DNA from: Megachile rotundata | Lineage: Eukaryota; Arthropoda; Insecta; Hymenoptera; Megachilidae | Assembly (NCBI RefSeq): GCF_050947335.1 | Contig: NC_134995.1 | Location: forward strand, 3,138,501 to 3,202,500 | DNA: 64,000 nucleotides | Direction: 5' to 3' | Shown here: positions 19,934 to 31,229 of the stretch, in pieces | Layout: each line of letters begins with the position of its first letter | Numbering within the stretch: position 1 is the stretch's first letter | Program-made: the position numbers and the translations under genes | Notes under the pieces: model-generated | The model's input: the letters and a program-made list of their open reading frames with translations, nothing else | The model's database searches: none | What the model was told of the DNA's origin: nothing

Positions 19934-20542
19934 CTATTTTTTTCCTCTACGACTAGAACCGTGAGCCTCCTGTGGTAAATGACGCTGGGTGGGGTGATAA
20001 GGGACCTCCTCTTTCCACTCCTCCGCGCAAGTTGGGCAGGTTCGCAACGACACGCCTTGTCGACCACATCGGTAACAGTAAGTAGCTTCTTGCGGTTTCG
20101 GACAACTCGAGTATCTGTGCCCGGTAGCACCGCAATTCCAACACTCGGTCCCCCTTGAGGCGCTGGAGGAAGGTTGCGGAGAGGTAGGACTTTCTTCGCC
20201 CCAACGCCGGGCCCGCGGTACGATAATCTTTTCTTCGCCTGTTTGAGTGGCTTGGTCGGCGGTAGGTGGGGGAGGCTCCGTCTGCGTCCCCACGTTGCTC
20301 ATCTGCGGCCAGACGGTTTGAACGGCTACATCTCTTGAGGGTGGTGTATGTATTGCCTGCAGGATGGCCGTCCAAAAGTCGGGGTGCTCTCGGACGAGGC
20401 GGTCCACGAGGCGCCTATATGGCCTCAGGCTTTCCCACGGGTTTTTCGGGTCGGGCCTACTCATTGCTGCTACTGCCTTGTTTTTCGATCCTAACCGCGG
20501 TACAGAAATGTTACTCTCGTTACAGAACTGCTGAAAAGACAT
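19934..20542 (-). CDS. Zinc-knuckle (Gag-like) ORF downstream of gypsy integrase
   Basis: An uninterrupted 202-codon frame with an ATG start 22 bp after the integrase stop. The N-terminal half has NPWESLRPYRRLVDRLV and a Pro/Thr-rich linker. The C-terminal half has two clusters: CWNCGATGHRYSSC (a CCHC knuckle) and CYRCGRQGVSLRTCPTC. A Ser/Arg/Lys-rich tail follows. The same pair of motifs (CWNC... and CYQCGKIGMTVDTC) sits at the normal place at the end of gag, about 3.2 kb upstream in the element (23640-23760). So this is a second Gag C-terminus placed after pol. Likely role: nucleic-acid binding. The frame is intact although gag, protease, RT and integrase are all damaged. Confidence 0.8.
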   Translation of the reverse strand: MSFQQFCNESNISVPRLGSKNKAVAAMSRPDPKNPWESLRPYRRLVDRLVREHPDFWTAILQAIHTPPSRDVAVQTVWPQMSNVGTQTEPPPPTADQATQTGEEKIIVPRARRWGEESPTSPQPSSSASRGTECWNCGATGHRYSSCPKPQEATYCYRCGRQGVSLRTCPTCAEEWKEEVPYHPTQRHLPQEAHGSSRRGKK

Positions 20543-20563
20543 TAATCTACTGATTAAATTTTT

Positions 20564-21614
20564 TTAAATTCTCGACATGTGCTTTAATTGGGTGTAGATT
20601 CGGTAAGGACCTAGAAACTTAGGCATAAGTTTAGCGGCCATATTCTTTTCTGCGGACAATAACGTATGGTTTTGGCGCAACACGAGGTCACCTACACTGT
20701 ACTGGTTATTCTTTCGTCTTAAGTTATAACGAGATGTTTGTTTAACCGCTGCTTTATTGAGTTTGTTGATTACCCAGTCTTGTATTAATTTTAGTTGTCG
20801 CGACCGTTTTTATCACACATTTTCCGTCGCCGGTACTAATTTCATTTTTCTCGAAACAATTTTGCGGTGACAATTAATTGGTTTGGATTCACGACCAAAA
20901 TTCAAAAAGGCGAGAGAAAATTTTGTGGAACCATGATGCACGACATTATATATGTGCTTTATATGCAAAACGGAAATTGTCTTTTCCTATATGCGGTACA
21001 TACGGGGTTTGACTGCGAGTGTCGCGGCGGGGAGTAGTCGACTGAAGGATACCACACTACTCCGCGAGGGCGATAATATCACGATTTTTAAATTCGGTCC
21101 CGTTATCGGTAATTAATGCGCGCGGCGCGCCCCATCTGCATAGAATTAAATTTCTCAAGCCTTCTTTGACCTTTTGCCCGGATGCTTTTCGCAAGGGACA
21201 ACATTCCATCCACTTCGCAAATAGGTCTTGAACTACCAGTATATATGTAAAGCTTGACGTACTACGGGGAAGTGGTTCCATAATATGCACTGCTATTATA
21301 TTCCACGGTGCCTTCGCAATACGGTAATCCATTAAGCTCGCCGGAACTAACTGTTCGACTTTTACGCGTTGACAAACGGTACAGCGTTTTACGGATCCCG
21401 CAATGTCCTTCTACGTGCCTGGCCAATAATAATGTACGGCAACGCAGTCATAGGTTTTCTCTACTCCTAAATGGCCGGCCTGAGGCTGGTCATGAGCTTC
21501 TTGATAAATCGCTGCTCGTTGTTCTCGCGTTACAACTAATTTCCATTCATTTAAATCCGGGGTTATATCGGATGTATTGGGATCTGGCTTTTTTATGTAT
21601 AACTGATCGGTCAA
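20564..21614 (-). pseudogene. Ty3/gypsy integrase (minus-strand element, inactive)
   Basis: The HHCC domain reads EAHDQPQAGHLGVEKTYD, HYYWPGT, a TAG, then CTVCQRVK. The core has AVHIMEPLPRS, where the first catalytic Asp is replaced by His, then LITDNGTEF with the second Asp kept. Sequence after 21057 is frameshifted, and the Glu region is not clear. The C-terminal domain is well kept: YSVGDLVLRQNH, LMPKFLGPYRIY, ending at the TAA at 20564-20566. Stops and the lost Asp make the enzyme inactive. It follows RT-RNase H in normal Ty3/gypsy order. Confidence 0.88.
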
Positions 21615-21905
21615 AACTTTCCAATCGGGGAAACGGGACGAGTATTTCTCTACGTCTGCGCATCTTCGCGACTACCAATCCGGGGCATCGGCAATTGCGG
21701 TAAGTGTTTCGGTCACCTCAATCGACTCCTCGTATATTCGGGATAAAGCATCAGAAATGTGATGTAACGCGCCTTTCCGGTGTATCACTTGAAAATCGTA
21801 GTTTAAAAGAGACAGGGCCCAGCGAGTTAATCGACTGTTTGGGTTCTTTAATGTCCCTAGCCATCGTAGGCTACTATGATTGGTAATAGCCGCAAAATGA
21901 TAACC

Positions 21906-22933
21906 TTATCGATAATGCCGGAATTTTTTGATAGACCAAACGATGGCTAAACATTCTAATTCGATAGTGGAGTATTTTCGCTCGGTTTCGGAAAGCGAGC
22001 GACTAGCGTACGCAATTACATGTTCGCTGCCATCTATCTCTTGTGTGAGGACGCCCCCTATTCCCACGGTACTTGCACCCGTCGCTAATGAAAACGGTTT
22101 CGTAAAATCGGGACACACTAATATAGGAGCGGAAGTTAAATAAGACCGGACCGAATCGAAAGCTTTCTGTTGGGGTTCCTCTCACTTCCAGACTACATCT
22201 TTTCATAATAATCGCGTCAGCGGTTCCGTAATAGTCGCAAATTACGGAATGGAACAACGGTACAACAATCCCATATCTAGAAATCTTCGCAATTGTTTTA
22301 AATTTTTCGGAGCGAGATATTTACCGCAGGAACACCTTCGTTACCAATAATAAAACCTAAATAACGGACTTCGGAGTGACAAAATTCGCATTTCTTAGGA
22401 TTTATTGTTAAACCGGCGGTAGTAATTTTTCTAAGTACCCTTTTCAACTACTGTAGATGTTTTTCAGAAGTCGGAGTGACGGTAGCAATGTCGTCTAAAT
22501 ATGCAAAGGCATGTGGCTCCATTTCTGGGCCAATTAATTTATCTAACATTCGTTGGAATGTGGTGGGAGGCCCGGTTAAATTATATGGCATACGCATAAA
22601 ATTAAAATGTCCTTTTTCCGGTACTGTAAAAGCTGTAATTTTCCGATTTCTCTTTTCTAAGAGAATTTGAAAATAGGCTTGACTCAAATCCAAAGTTGAG
22701 AGATAATGCGCGGCCCGTAACTTATCAAGGATTCCTGCCAAATTCGGAAGGGGATACGCGTCTTTTTTCGAAACTTCATATACTTTACGGAAATCTAAGC
22801 AAAATCGATATTTTCCCGTGGTTTTCTTTACCATTACTACGGGACTGGACCATCCGCTGTGTAAGGGTTTGATAATTCCATCTTCTACTTTATCCACTTC
22901 CACGTAAATAGCCTCTTGATCTACCGTAGACAC
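21906..22933 (-). pseudogene. Ty3/gypsy reverse transcriptase and RNase H (minus-strand element)
   Basis: From 22933 down, RT reads GWSSPVVMVKKTTGKYRFC, DAYPLPNLAGILDKL, TLDLSQAYFQI (catalytic Asp), FMRMPYNLTGPPTTFQRML and the YLDD box. Thumb and connection sequence (22440-22130) is present only with frameshifts and stops. RNase H resumes at 22118 with GASTVGIGGVL, where the first catalytic Asp has become Gly (normally DAS). It continues with VIAYASRSLSETERKYSTIELECLA and KKFRHYR. Function would be cDNA synthesis; the frame is not intact. Confidence 0.9.
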
Positions 22934-23050
22934 GAGATAATTACGTTGATTATGTTGCTATGTTGCTTACGTTGTCTACTAGTTCCTACAACAATTGCAT
23001 CCGGGCCGCCGGGGTGGTGGGGGTAACTCGGTATTTAAAAGTTGGTTTAA

Positions 23051-23478
23051 TTATTCTTCTTGTTCAGGAGTGATTTCCACAATTCCTAAGCACTGCAGGT
23101 TCTGAACGGGACGTCGCACATTATTTTTGGTACAAAAAGAGAATTCGGTCGCGGGATCCAACGAAAAATACCCCACGGCGATTGAAAAATCAATAATTAT
23201 TTCAAACGAATTTAAAAAATCTATTCCAACAATGCATGGTACGACGAGGTTGGGTAATAAATATATTTTGAGGGCACGAGTTCGATTTTCGAACGTAATT
23301 AGAGTTTTTATGCTCGCGTTGGTTTTCTGCGCCCGACCTATATCAGTCATTATTCGACATGTTCGAGAGATTCGCGTCGGAATGTCGTTATGTTCGATTA
23401 AGGGTATAGCTTCTTTCCCAAAAAATGTTCGACTTGATCCGGAATTTATTAAAGCGCGAATTGAATCAGTATTAATTT
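23051..23478 (-). pseudogene. Ty3/gypsy aspartic protease (minus-strand element)
   Basis: The frame reads INTDSIRALINSGSSRTFFG, where the usual active-site DT/SG is NSG. It continues EAIPLIEHNDIPTRI, then IYLLPNLVVPCIVGIDFL, the typical hydrophobic flap/ILG-type segment. It sits between gag and RT as expected. The D-to-N change in the active site would abolish cleavage. Confidence 0.7.
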
Positions 23479-23639
23479 GAAGTTTGATAAAGTGAAGTAG
23501 ATTCGCGTCGGGATACGCGAAGGCACTATAGAAGTAAAAATCATTACCTTGTTTGGAAAGCGGAGCTTTGTTAAAAATGTCCTGTAGAGTCGCGTGGGCC
23601 CTTATCGGCGGCTCCTTCTAGAGTTTCCCGTATATTTAT

Positions 23640-24439
23640 CGCACGTATCTACTGTCATTCCGATTTTCCCGCACTGGTAACAATATTGGCGTTGGGGTAC
23701 AGTTGGCGGCAAGTTATCCCCCTGTCACAATTCCAGCATCTTGGTGTTTTTAATTTCACGGTATTGTTAGTGGGCTGTGGAGAGTCAGTATTACTATTGA
23801 CAGGATTCGCTTTACGCGCGAGACCTCGCGACGATTCTTGCCCTCCACCCCACGGTATTATTTCTTGCCCTTTCGTTTACCCGGGAGATATTATTTTTCG
23901 CTCGTCTACTTATTATACTGTTCGGAGTCGATCGGAATTCGGAAAGGTCACAGTAAGTGTCTAGGTTCGCGAGAAAAGTGGGTTAGAGGGATCGTTCCTC
24001 CCACGTGGCATAGACGGGATTTAAATGGGGCGCGGTACGCGTGCTTTGGTAAGCAAGAGAGAGGGTATAGAGATTGTTCCGGAGGCGGAGGAAGACAGTA
24101 CGTCCTCATAGCACTTTGGGTTTACTCCGCTAGCCTAGCCGCGAGGGTCGGCCCGCGAAATCCGTAGCTTCCTTCCGGGATACAGCCTGCTGTAACCGGG
24201 GGCCATGTGCCCAATCTATTGAGTAAACCTCGCATGTAGGTGATATAGTCCACGACCCTCTGCTGTTCCCTTTGGGTTCTATTCGTTATTTCGTGCCTAA
24301 GTGCCCTTTGCAATTCATAGTCGATAAATCTCGCGCGCCACGCGTCTTTAATATGTTGACTGCCGCGCGCATTTGACGTAGTTTGCCCATGGCGCCGCCA
24401 TGAATTTTTTACTATGCGGTGCATATTATGTTGAAACAT
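23640..24439 (-). pseudogene. Ty3/gypsy gag, C-terminal part with zinc knuckle
   Basis: At 24439-24122 the frame reads WRARFIDYELQRALRHEITN and RTQREQQRVVDYITYMRGLL, the usual gypsy capsid C-terminal region. After frameshifts, 23760-23640 gives PRCWNCDRG, a shift, then QYCYQCGKIGMTVDTCDKY. The same paired cysteine motif recurs in the ORF after integrase. The N-terminal part of gag is not identifiable upstream. Gag would form the particle and package RNA. Confidence 0.7.
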
Positions 24440-25625
24440 TATTTACAGCAGATAATGTAAGTTGTATAATCATGTTTAATGCATTTTTCGTGGGGGGTCT
24501 TCAAACCATTATAGTAACAATGGTATTATTTAAAATTTGATCAGTATCAATATTTATTCTGTTTATGTATTTTAACTATTGGTCGCGTCGCCGGTCACCG
24601 GTGGCCCCCACGGCGCTGTAGCCAAGTCGAGTGCCGGTCACCGGTGACCCGGCATCTCAAAGTGGTCTTGACTTTGCCAAGAGAACAAACTGTTTTCAAA
24701 ATTTGCTTTACTAATATCTATTGTGCACTTCATACCCTGCAAATTTTATTCTAAACTTTTCTTCGTAAGGTGGCTGCAAGTGGGAGAAAAATCGTGAGTA
24801 GCGTTACAGGTAACACCCTGTATACACTAATCGGTCACATGATGCGGAGAGTGGGTCAGATATATGTAGAACAAGCGAGACAGAACGAGCGTTACGTTGA
24901 GCGGCATTCCATTGTCGTAGTGTCCTAAAGTTTTACGCATCGCGTAAGAGGAAAAGAGTTTTTTAACATATAGTTGCAATATCTGTTTCTATACCTATGT
25001 AAAACCTCACCATTACGGATGAACGGTGGGAGCTACGCGTGAGTCGAAAAGTGGGGATTAGGTGGTCCTAGCGGCCTACCCTCTTTGCCCCGTTCCCGTC
25101 CCGCTAGTTTTCTCTCATGCTCTGGACAGTACGTTATCGGGAATGGCAATATTTGGTTTATGGATAGGTTCAAAATGTGATTGGCCAAAAGCCCTACTAC
25201 GCGGATGTTCTGTGTGTGCGATGTTCAGTACTAAATAATCAGCGACGACTCGGTCGGTTGAGAAAATTTTTCCTTCGGTAGTTCAAATGGCGGCGCGAAA
25301 GGTTCGACGTCATCCGTGGTTCCCCTTCCCCCATCGCACTCTAGTGATGATCGTTCGCGACATGTCGCTAAGTCATCCGAACGCTCTTTCCGTATCGCGC
25401 GTAAGTCCTCGCTTCGGGAGTGGGGGTCACTCGTGCGGTGCGTATGAGCGCTCGTCGAAAGCCGAGAGTGGAAGACATTTGCTCGCGCTAGATGCGGAAG
25501 GTTCCGGATAGGGGTCCCCGCGACAGTGGGGCACTAGCCCGTAGGGGCGGTTCGCCCTCTGTTTCGGAGGTCCCTTCTCCTACTGTCTCCCATCGCTCCT
25601 GCCTAAAACGCTGTATAGGCCTAGC
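24440..25625. other. Gypsy leader or gag N-terminal region, no recognised frame
   Basis: This should hold the start of gag and leader of the minus-strand element, but I see no convincing frame. Two copies of GCCGGTCACCGGTG occur near 24590 and 24640, each with a palindromic core. AACACCCTGTATA at 24813 resembles the right end of the CAGGGTGT family, so a DNA element may be inserted here. 25060-25620 is GC-rich with a 74-codon chance frame. Confidence 0.35.
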
Positions 25626-26560
25626 TTGCAACGTAGGTACAGTATTGTCTCCGTAAATGTTAAAAAGATCTCTACCGTAAATGTTAAAATTCTATCCCCA
25701 CTACTGAGGGAATCCCCTCGAAATCAGTCAAGAATGAAACATGATCGTCGCCGAAACGACGAGGATCGAATATCGGTGAAACACATATTAATGCAAGCAA
25801 AGAAAAAGATTGCAACTTTCTTATTTCTTACTATTTGTTCATGAAACTTTTACTGTCGTATTTGTCTAGTTTTCCTGATTAAAATGATATCAAATATGAC
25901 AGAATTACGTTAACAATTGCGTGTGTAACGAGTGATTAAAGTTTTCAACATAAAAGAGGACGGCGAATGGAAAAGAAAGAGAGGCAGAAGGTTGAAGCGT
26001 TCGGCAAACATGAAAGACACGTGCGGTTCTGTCTTTTAAATTCACAAATCAAAATTCCTTACTTTTGGTTTTTCGTCAATGCAACTTTTACCATCGTATT
26101 TATCTCGTTTTTCTGATTAAAATGACATCAAACACGATATGATTACGATCGTAATTACTTATGCAACAAGCCATAAAGTTTCGGACTTTCACACTTACGG
26201 CAAACTTTACATTCACGGCAGAGATATAACTCTAACGGCTCCTCCTAGCGGCTTACTATACAAATAATATTGATTTTAATTTGACCGTGTTTGGTACCAT
26301 TTTAATCAGAAAAACGAGACGAATACGATAATCAAAGTTTCATTCACGAAAAACCAAAAATAAAGAATTTTGATTTTTGAATTCAGAAGACAGAACACGC
26401 ACGAGTCTTTCATGTTTACCGAACCTCAGCCCCTCTTTGTCTTTTGTGTTGCTGTCTTTTTCTATGTTCGGCTCACTACAAAGAATGTAGTACCTATTCC
26501 ATAAATGTTACAATCGAGATCCGAAGTTTTAACATTTACGGAGAGAATATTGTACTATTC
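25626..26560. mobile_element. Foldback family Y, copy Y2 (multi-arm)
   Basis: Several inverted pairs are nested. Outer words TAGGTACAGTATTGTCTCCG and GTAAATGTTAAAA near 25631-25690 face TAGTACCTATTCC and TTTTAACATTTACGG near 26485-26545. Inner arms ATCGTATTTATCTCGTTTTT (26090-26110) face AAAAACGAGACGAATACGAT (26305-26330). A direct third copy lies at 25845-25910. The related element at 29995-30830 has the same CTCATTAAAATGA/GACCAAACACGA core words. It lies inside the gypsy leader, so it probably inserted there. Confidence 0.65.
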
Positions 26561-27268
26561 TCCTCGTGGATAACCCCCTTCCCAATAATTTCTTTATCAG
26601 TTCCTCCGTACTTAACGATTATACCTACACTTAATCGAGGGGTGTACAAATTATTTTGTTCGGCATTAAGTGTAACTATACGAGGCTCTTACAACGGAAC
26701 GCGGATAGTTCGGGAATTTTTAATACGAGGGTCGTCATACGATGGTTAACCTACTTCGGTTATCGGAAAGAACGTAAACAAAACTCGGTTGTATTATTAC
26801 GCGCACACTCGTGGCCTTGGCGCTCCTGCAAGGATCGCATCGTCCGTTAAGGAAATAAACATAAAATCCGTTCGACTCGAATTTCGTACACAATACCTAT
26901 TGACGATTTGAAAGTTTAACCGTGTTTATAAAAAACGGTTCGATATGTTAACGCGTGCTCGAAACATTCCAAGGGTTTATGGTTCTTTTGTCCCCGACAC
27001 TTTTTTTACTCGATATTAGCGGTTGACTCGAAATAATTTGTCGTGAACCTAAGACGGTTGCTACAAAAGCAGAAAAAAAACGTGTTCAGGAATTTGAAGA
27101 ATTCCTTCGTATTCGAAATCGTCGAAATGCGTGGCTGACGAAAATTTGACTCGACAATAGACACAAAATGAATTCACGAAATTTTCGGTACTTTCCCGTA
27201 ATCTTTTGTTAGCGGTGATATTCGTTAAATTTTCTAACGTCCTTTACAACTAACTTTCCACGTTTTGA
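26561..27268. other. Remaining leader of the minus-strand gypsy element
   Basis: AT-rich DNA with short frames on both strands. Nothing is recognised between the foldback and the primer-binding site. Confidence 0.45.
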
Positions 27269-27286
27269 GCCCCACGTTGGGCGCCA
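27269..27286 (-). other. Primer-binding site of the minus-strand gypsy element
   Basis: The reverse complement is TGGCGCCCAACGTGGGGC, starting with TGG, which pairs with a tRNA 3' CCA end. Sequences of the TGGCGCCC... type are common primer sites in gypsy elements and retroviruses. It directly adjoins the LTR end (…GTGCAGCAAAT in minus sense), which fixes the element's orientation. Confidence 0.85.
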
Positions 27287-28880
27287 ATTTGCTGCACACG
27301 GTTCGCAGAACGGCTACCTCGTGCTATCCCTACGATCCTGCCTCGTCCACGAATGCTTTACCGGCCCTTCCCGAGCCCGCACGCGAGTTTAACTTTCGCG
27401 ACGCCTCCGCGAACGAGTAGCACTTCGGCACCCGATTCAAATCCTCCCGATACCGAAACGTAACCGAATTAGTTAGGCGCCAGACGCTTTTCAGCGTCAC
27501 GGTACCGAACGATACGTCTAAGAGGAAATCTACACGTCACACTATGATACAGACAAAGCAGGACCGATACAACGGATTATAGTAGTATCGCGCAACACGG
27601 AGGACTCGAATTGGCGGCGGAAAGGCACGGCTGCTCAGAAGTTAGAACGAAATAGTAAAGTGGCGGGATTCTTCAAGGGTCAAGGACACTAGACGCGGAA
27701 GTCGGCGAGAATATGACCCGGCAGAGTCAGAAAGAAACTTCAATTAAGCAGACTTAGTTTCTAACACCGGTGTTTATTTAAATCTAATTAAAAATTACGA
27801 GTAGTACAGTGTAACCGCTCGCAAACCAGTAAACCGCGATAAATCGGAACCCGCCGTAATCGGCAGAACACTGAGATACGGTAATGGACAAAATTTTAAA
27901 TCCAGTAACGTTATTTGCCAAATTATCTAGATCCTTTCGCAATTTCTTGCTTTCATACATACTAAACGGAACGAAACGTAACGCGAACGCGACTTAATAC
28001 TACGCGCGAGATGATTCCGTAATGGCAACCGTCTAGAGAAAGAGAGAGAGGGCTAGCGCGACAAATTACGTTTTTCGATACGATATAACATGCACGTTAC
28101 GATCTGCTCGGGAGGGCCCAATTTAAAGCAAAATGGAATAAATTGCGGCCAACGCGGTACGCTTCCCCGATCAGGTTCAGTAACCGGTAGGTGTTTGGCT
28201 TCTAGAAGGATTGAGACGCGGTCCTCCTCGCTTAACGCGACCTGTACAATATGCCCAAACATCGTGATAGCTTGACTGTCACGGGCAGAGCCCCTCCTAT
28301 CTTAGACTGCTTATAAACTACACGACCAAATGCGACACTTATGCGTTACGTTTTGCAGATCCTGACCGTGAACTGTCTGATCGGTGGTCGACAACCCACG
28401 ATACAAAAGTCCCGGTTTCGTCACCTTTACACACGATAATGATATAAGGAGGCTTACCAAGATGTCCTGCTATTGGTCCAGTAATTTGGAAGAGCTTAAG
28501 ACTGGGGCACTTCGCTCGGTCATTGCCAAAAACGGAATAACTAAGCGCGAGCCCTTGTGCCGGCACGAGGACACCTCGTGATCGCCCCCACCCTTCACTA
28601 GAGTCTCCTTCTTCCTGCGATGTCTTCTTGGCAGGATCTCCTCTTACTTCGCAGCCTCTTCTTGTCTATCATAGGGTCGTAGCGGGGTAGCGGCAGGGTA
28701 GCGGCACGTTCTCTCGGTGTATGTCGTCCGTGGTGACGTCACTCCACGGCGGTAGATATAAAATAACAAGGCGGCAGATTACATTCGTACGGAATCGCGC
28801 GCGATTTGTTCTCTCTTTAGACGGTTTTTGCCGGTACCCTATTACCCATTCGATCTCCAGAGGAGGTTCCTTCTGACCGG
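27287..28880 (-). repeat. 5' LTR of the minus-strand gypsy element
   Basis: About 1.6 kb from the primer-binding site to where similarity with the left LTR ends near GTTCCTTCTGACCGG. It is collinear with LTR fragments A and B and lacks their foldback insertions, so it serves as the empty-site reference for X2 and X3. Landmarks include GGCGCCAGACGCTTTTCAGC, AGTACAGTGTAACCGC, CTATCTTAGACTGC, and the 82-bp identical block at 28733-28814. Confidence 0.8.
28733..28814 (+). promoter_or_regulatory. Promoter-like block in the right gypsy LTR
   Basis: Identical over 82 bp to 19153-19234. It contains TGACGTCA, TATAAAAT and ACATTCG at the same spacing. Transcription from it would leave the element rightward into 28900 and beyond. 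Confidence 0.55.
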
Positions 28881-29994
28881 TTGTAGAATTGCAATATTTG
28901 ACGTTGCATATAATGCATTTGTGCGAAATCACCATAGTTCCAATTCTTTTTTTCTCTTATACAACTGTGTTGTGTAAAAAAATATTGACTTTATTTTATT
29001 TCCATTAATAGAGTATATCTTCAGGTTAATTTTCAAACATGCCGAAAGGGAATTTATAAAATAATTATAAAAAAGTCAAAATAAAAGTTTATAAAGGTCC
29101 ATGACTCTACCAGAGAAATTATTCAAATGTTATAAGGTTCATAAGGTCGAAGATCAAAATCATAAGAAAAACAAGAAATTAATGCGAAGAGGTACATCGT
29201 TAATTTTTTCAACTGTGAAAAATAAAGACGTAACAGCAGGTTAAATACGAATATATGTCAAGAAGCGTCGAAGCAACCTTTAGCAATTTACCATAAACGA
29301 ACAAGGCAAAATACCATTTAAAAAATTGTCGAAGCGTACTGTTTTACGCTATATTTAATTGTGCGGAAAAGACACCGATACGCAGGATATTAGTGAAAAT
29401 GAATTCCGTAAAATACACCGAAATATTGTAAAATATTTCAATTCTATTCATAAAACTAAACGTAGAACTATTTAAAGATTGAATATTTTAACAATATAAC
29501 GCAGCTGTTTACAAGATTTACAGAAAAATAATTTCAAGCTAAAATTGTCCAGTTAAAGCTGTAGCCTGGTCGATTTCCGGACCTAACTCTAACTGAAAAT
29601 CTTTAGGGAATTCGAGCTTGTAATATACATATACGTGAATGCAAAACAGTATGTCATAGTTTTGGAGCTTGAAAGCAACATAAAGTAAGCTAGAGATAAT
29701 GTAAGCATGTTAACGTTATAAGCTCCATTGAACAGCATGAATAATAGAGTTTTTGAAGTAATTTTTAAACATAGTAGAAATGTGCATCATTAGCATATAA
29801 AGATGACGTAAAAGATTTTTTTGCGTACTGTTAATAAATATTGAATTGTTTTCCTTAAATTATATATTTTGTAAATTAATTTTTCAAATAAATATATATT
29901 TTACATTAAAGCTAATCAAATGTCTTCGTTATTTACCTAATACAGTAAATACAGTAAATATTCGATATGTGCACCATTCTCGGGTCTGAACTGG
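28881..29994. other. AT-rich intergenic DNA
   Basis: No frame, repeat or RNA gene is recognised on either strand. Confidence 0.55.
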
Positions 29995-30830
29995 TGCAGA
30001 TATCGTACAGTTCCTACATTGATTGATGTTTTGCCGAACGTCGAACTGGTGCAGATATCGTACAGTTCCTACATTTCGAGCGAAGGAGACGGTGACCTAC
30101 CAGAAGGACACTCCTAAGGCAAGAATAAAACTTTTTTATTTTTTAATTTTTTTTTTTAAACTTTTTCCATCATATTTGTAACATTTTTCTCATTAAAATG
30201 AGACCAAACACGACGTACTTCGAGCCATATTTACTTGTAATTTCAAATGTTACGCGTACATCGATGACTTTACTCTAATAAGATATTGCAAGTAAATATA
30301 ACTCGAATTACGTCGTGTTTGGTCTCATTTTAATCAGGAAAATGTCACGAACATGATAGAGAAAGTTTTATAAAAATTTGATAAAAAATAAAAAAGTTAG
30401 CAACGTATTAGGATTGTGAACAATTGAATAGACTTTTGATGTTTGCTGACTGCCACGATCGTAGCGTCTCTTTCTTTTTGACTCGCTATCCTCTTCGACG
30501 TGAAAAACTTTCATCGTCAATTAAACCAGTAAATATAGCCCAAATTATGTCGTGTTTGGTCTCATTTTAATGAGAAAAATGTTACAAATATGATGGAAAA
30601 AATTTAAACAAAAAAAAATAAAAAATAAAAAAGTTTTATTTTTGCATTAGGAGTGTCCTTCTAGTGGGTCACTGTTTGTTTACGTTCGGTCTCCATCGCT
30701 CGAAATGTAGCACCTTTACGATATACGCAAACGGCGACCGTGATATTTTTCTCTTCTGTCCTTTTCTACGTTCGGCAAGACATCAATCAATGTAGGACCT
30801 GTACGATATAAGCACAACTTCACTCCCGAA
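29995..30830. mobile_element. Foldback family Y, copy Y1 (foldback within a foldback)
   Basis: The outer left arm, AGATATCGTACAGTTCCTAC then ATTGATTGATGTTTTGCCGAACG (30008-30046), faces CGTTCGGCAAGACATCAATCAATG at about 30771-30795. The inner left arm repeats the same start (GAACTGGTGCAGATATCGTA at 30047). It then reads CGAGCGAAGGAGACGGTGAC and GAAGGACACTCCTAA, which face TTAGGAGTGTCCTTC and TCTCCATCGCTCGAAATGTA near 30645-30715. A third pair (GACCAAACACGACGTA) is at 30205, 30310 and 30550. No coding sequence is present. Confidence 0.75.
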
Positions 30831-30985
30831 AGATTTGCTTATATAGAATATCCACTGTAGTCATTAAAAATTGCCAGCGCATATTTCTGCTTAAACGCGG
30901 TTTTCGTTCATAGCATTCCAAGTCAAATTCTGGACATATTATATGTACATGCACAGATTTATGTGCATGCACACATGTACGCATT

Positions 30986-31160
30986 TCTCGGCTCTATCAG
31001 TTGTTTTCGCGGAACGCATAGTTATGTTTCTCGGCCATACCCACGCATTTACGTGGGACACATATGTGCTTTTATCGGCTCAATCAACTGTTTTCGCCAA
31101 ACGCATATATGAGTTTTTCGGCCAATTTGAAGATTTACGCAGAACGCATATATGCGGCGG
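30986..31160 (+). repeat. Degenerate tandem repeat, about 88-bp unit
   Basis: CTCGGCTCTATCAGTTGTTT, TCGCGGAACGCATA and TTTCTCGGCCA (from 30986) recur as ATCGGCTCAATCAACTGTTT, TCGCCAAACGCATA and TTTTTCGGCCA (from about 31074). A partial third unit with GCAGAACGCATATATG follows. Frames crossing it are by-products of the repeat. Confidence 0.6.
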
Positions 31161-31229
31161 TAGTCCGCAAAGGGCTAGATTCATAGCGTATGCGACGGAA
31201 AGACTCGATCGCCGCATATACATACTATA

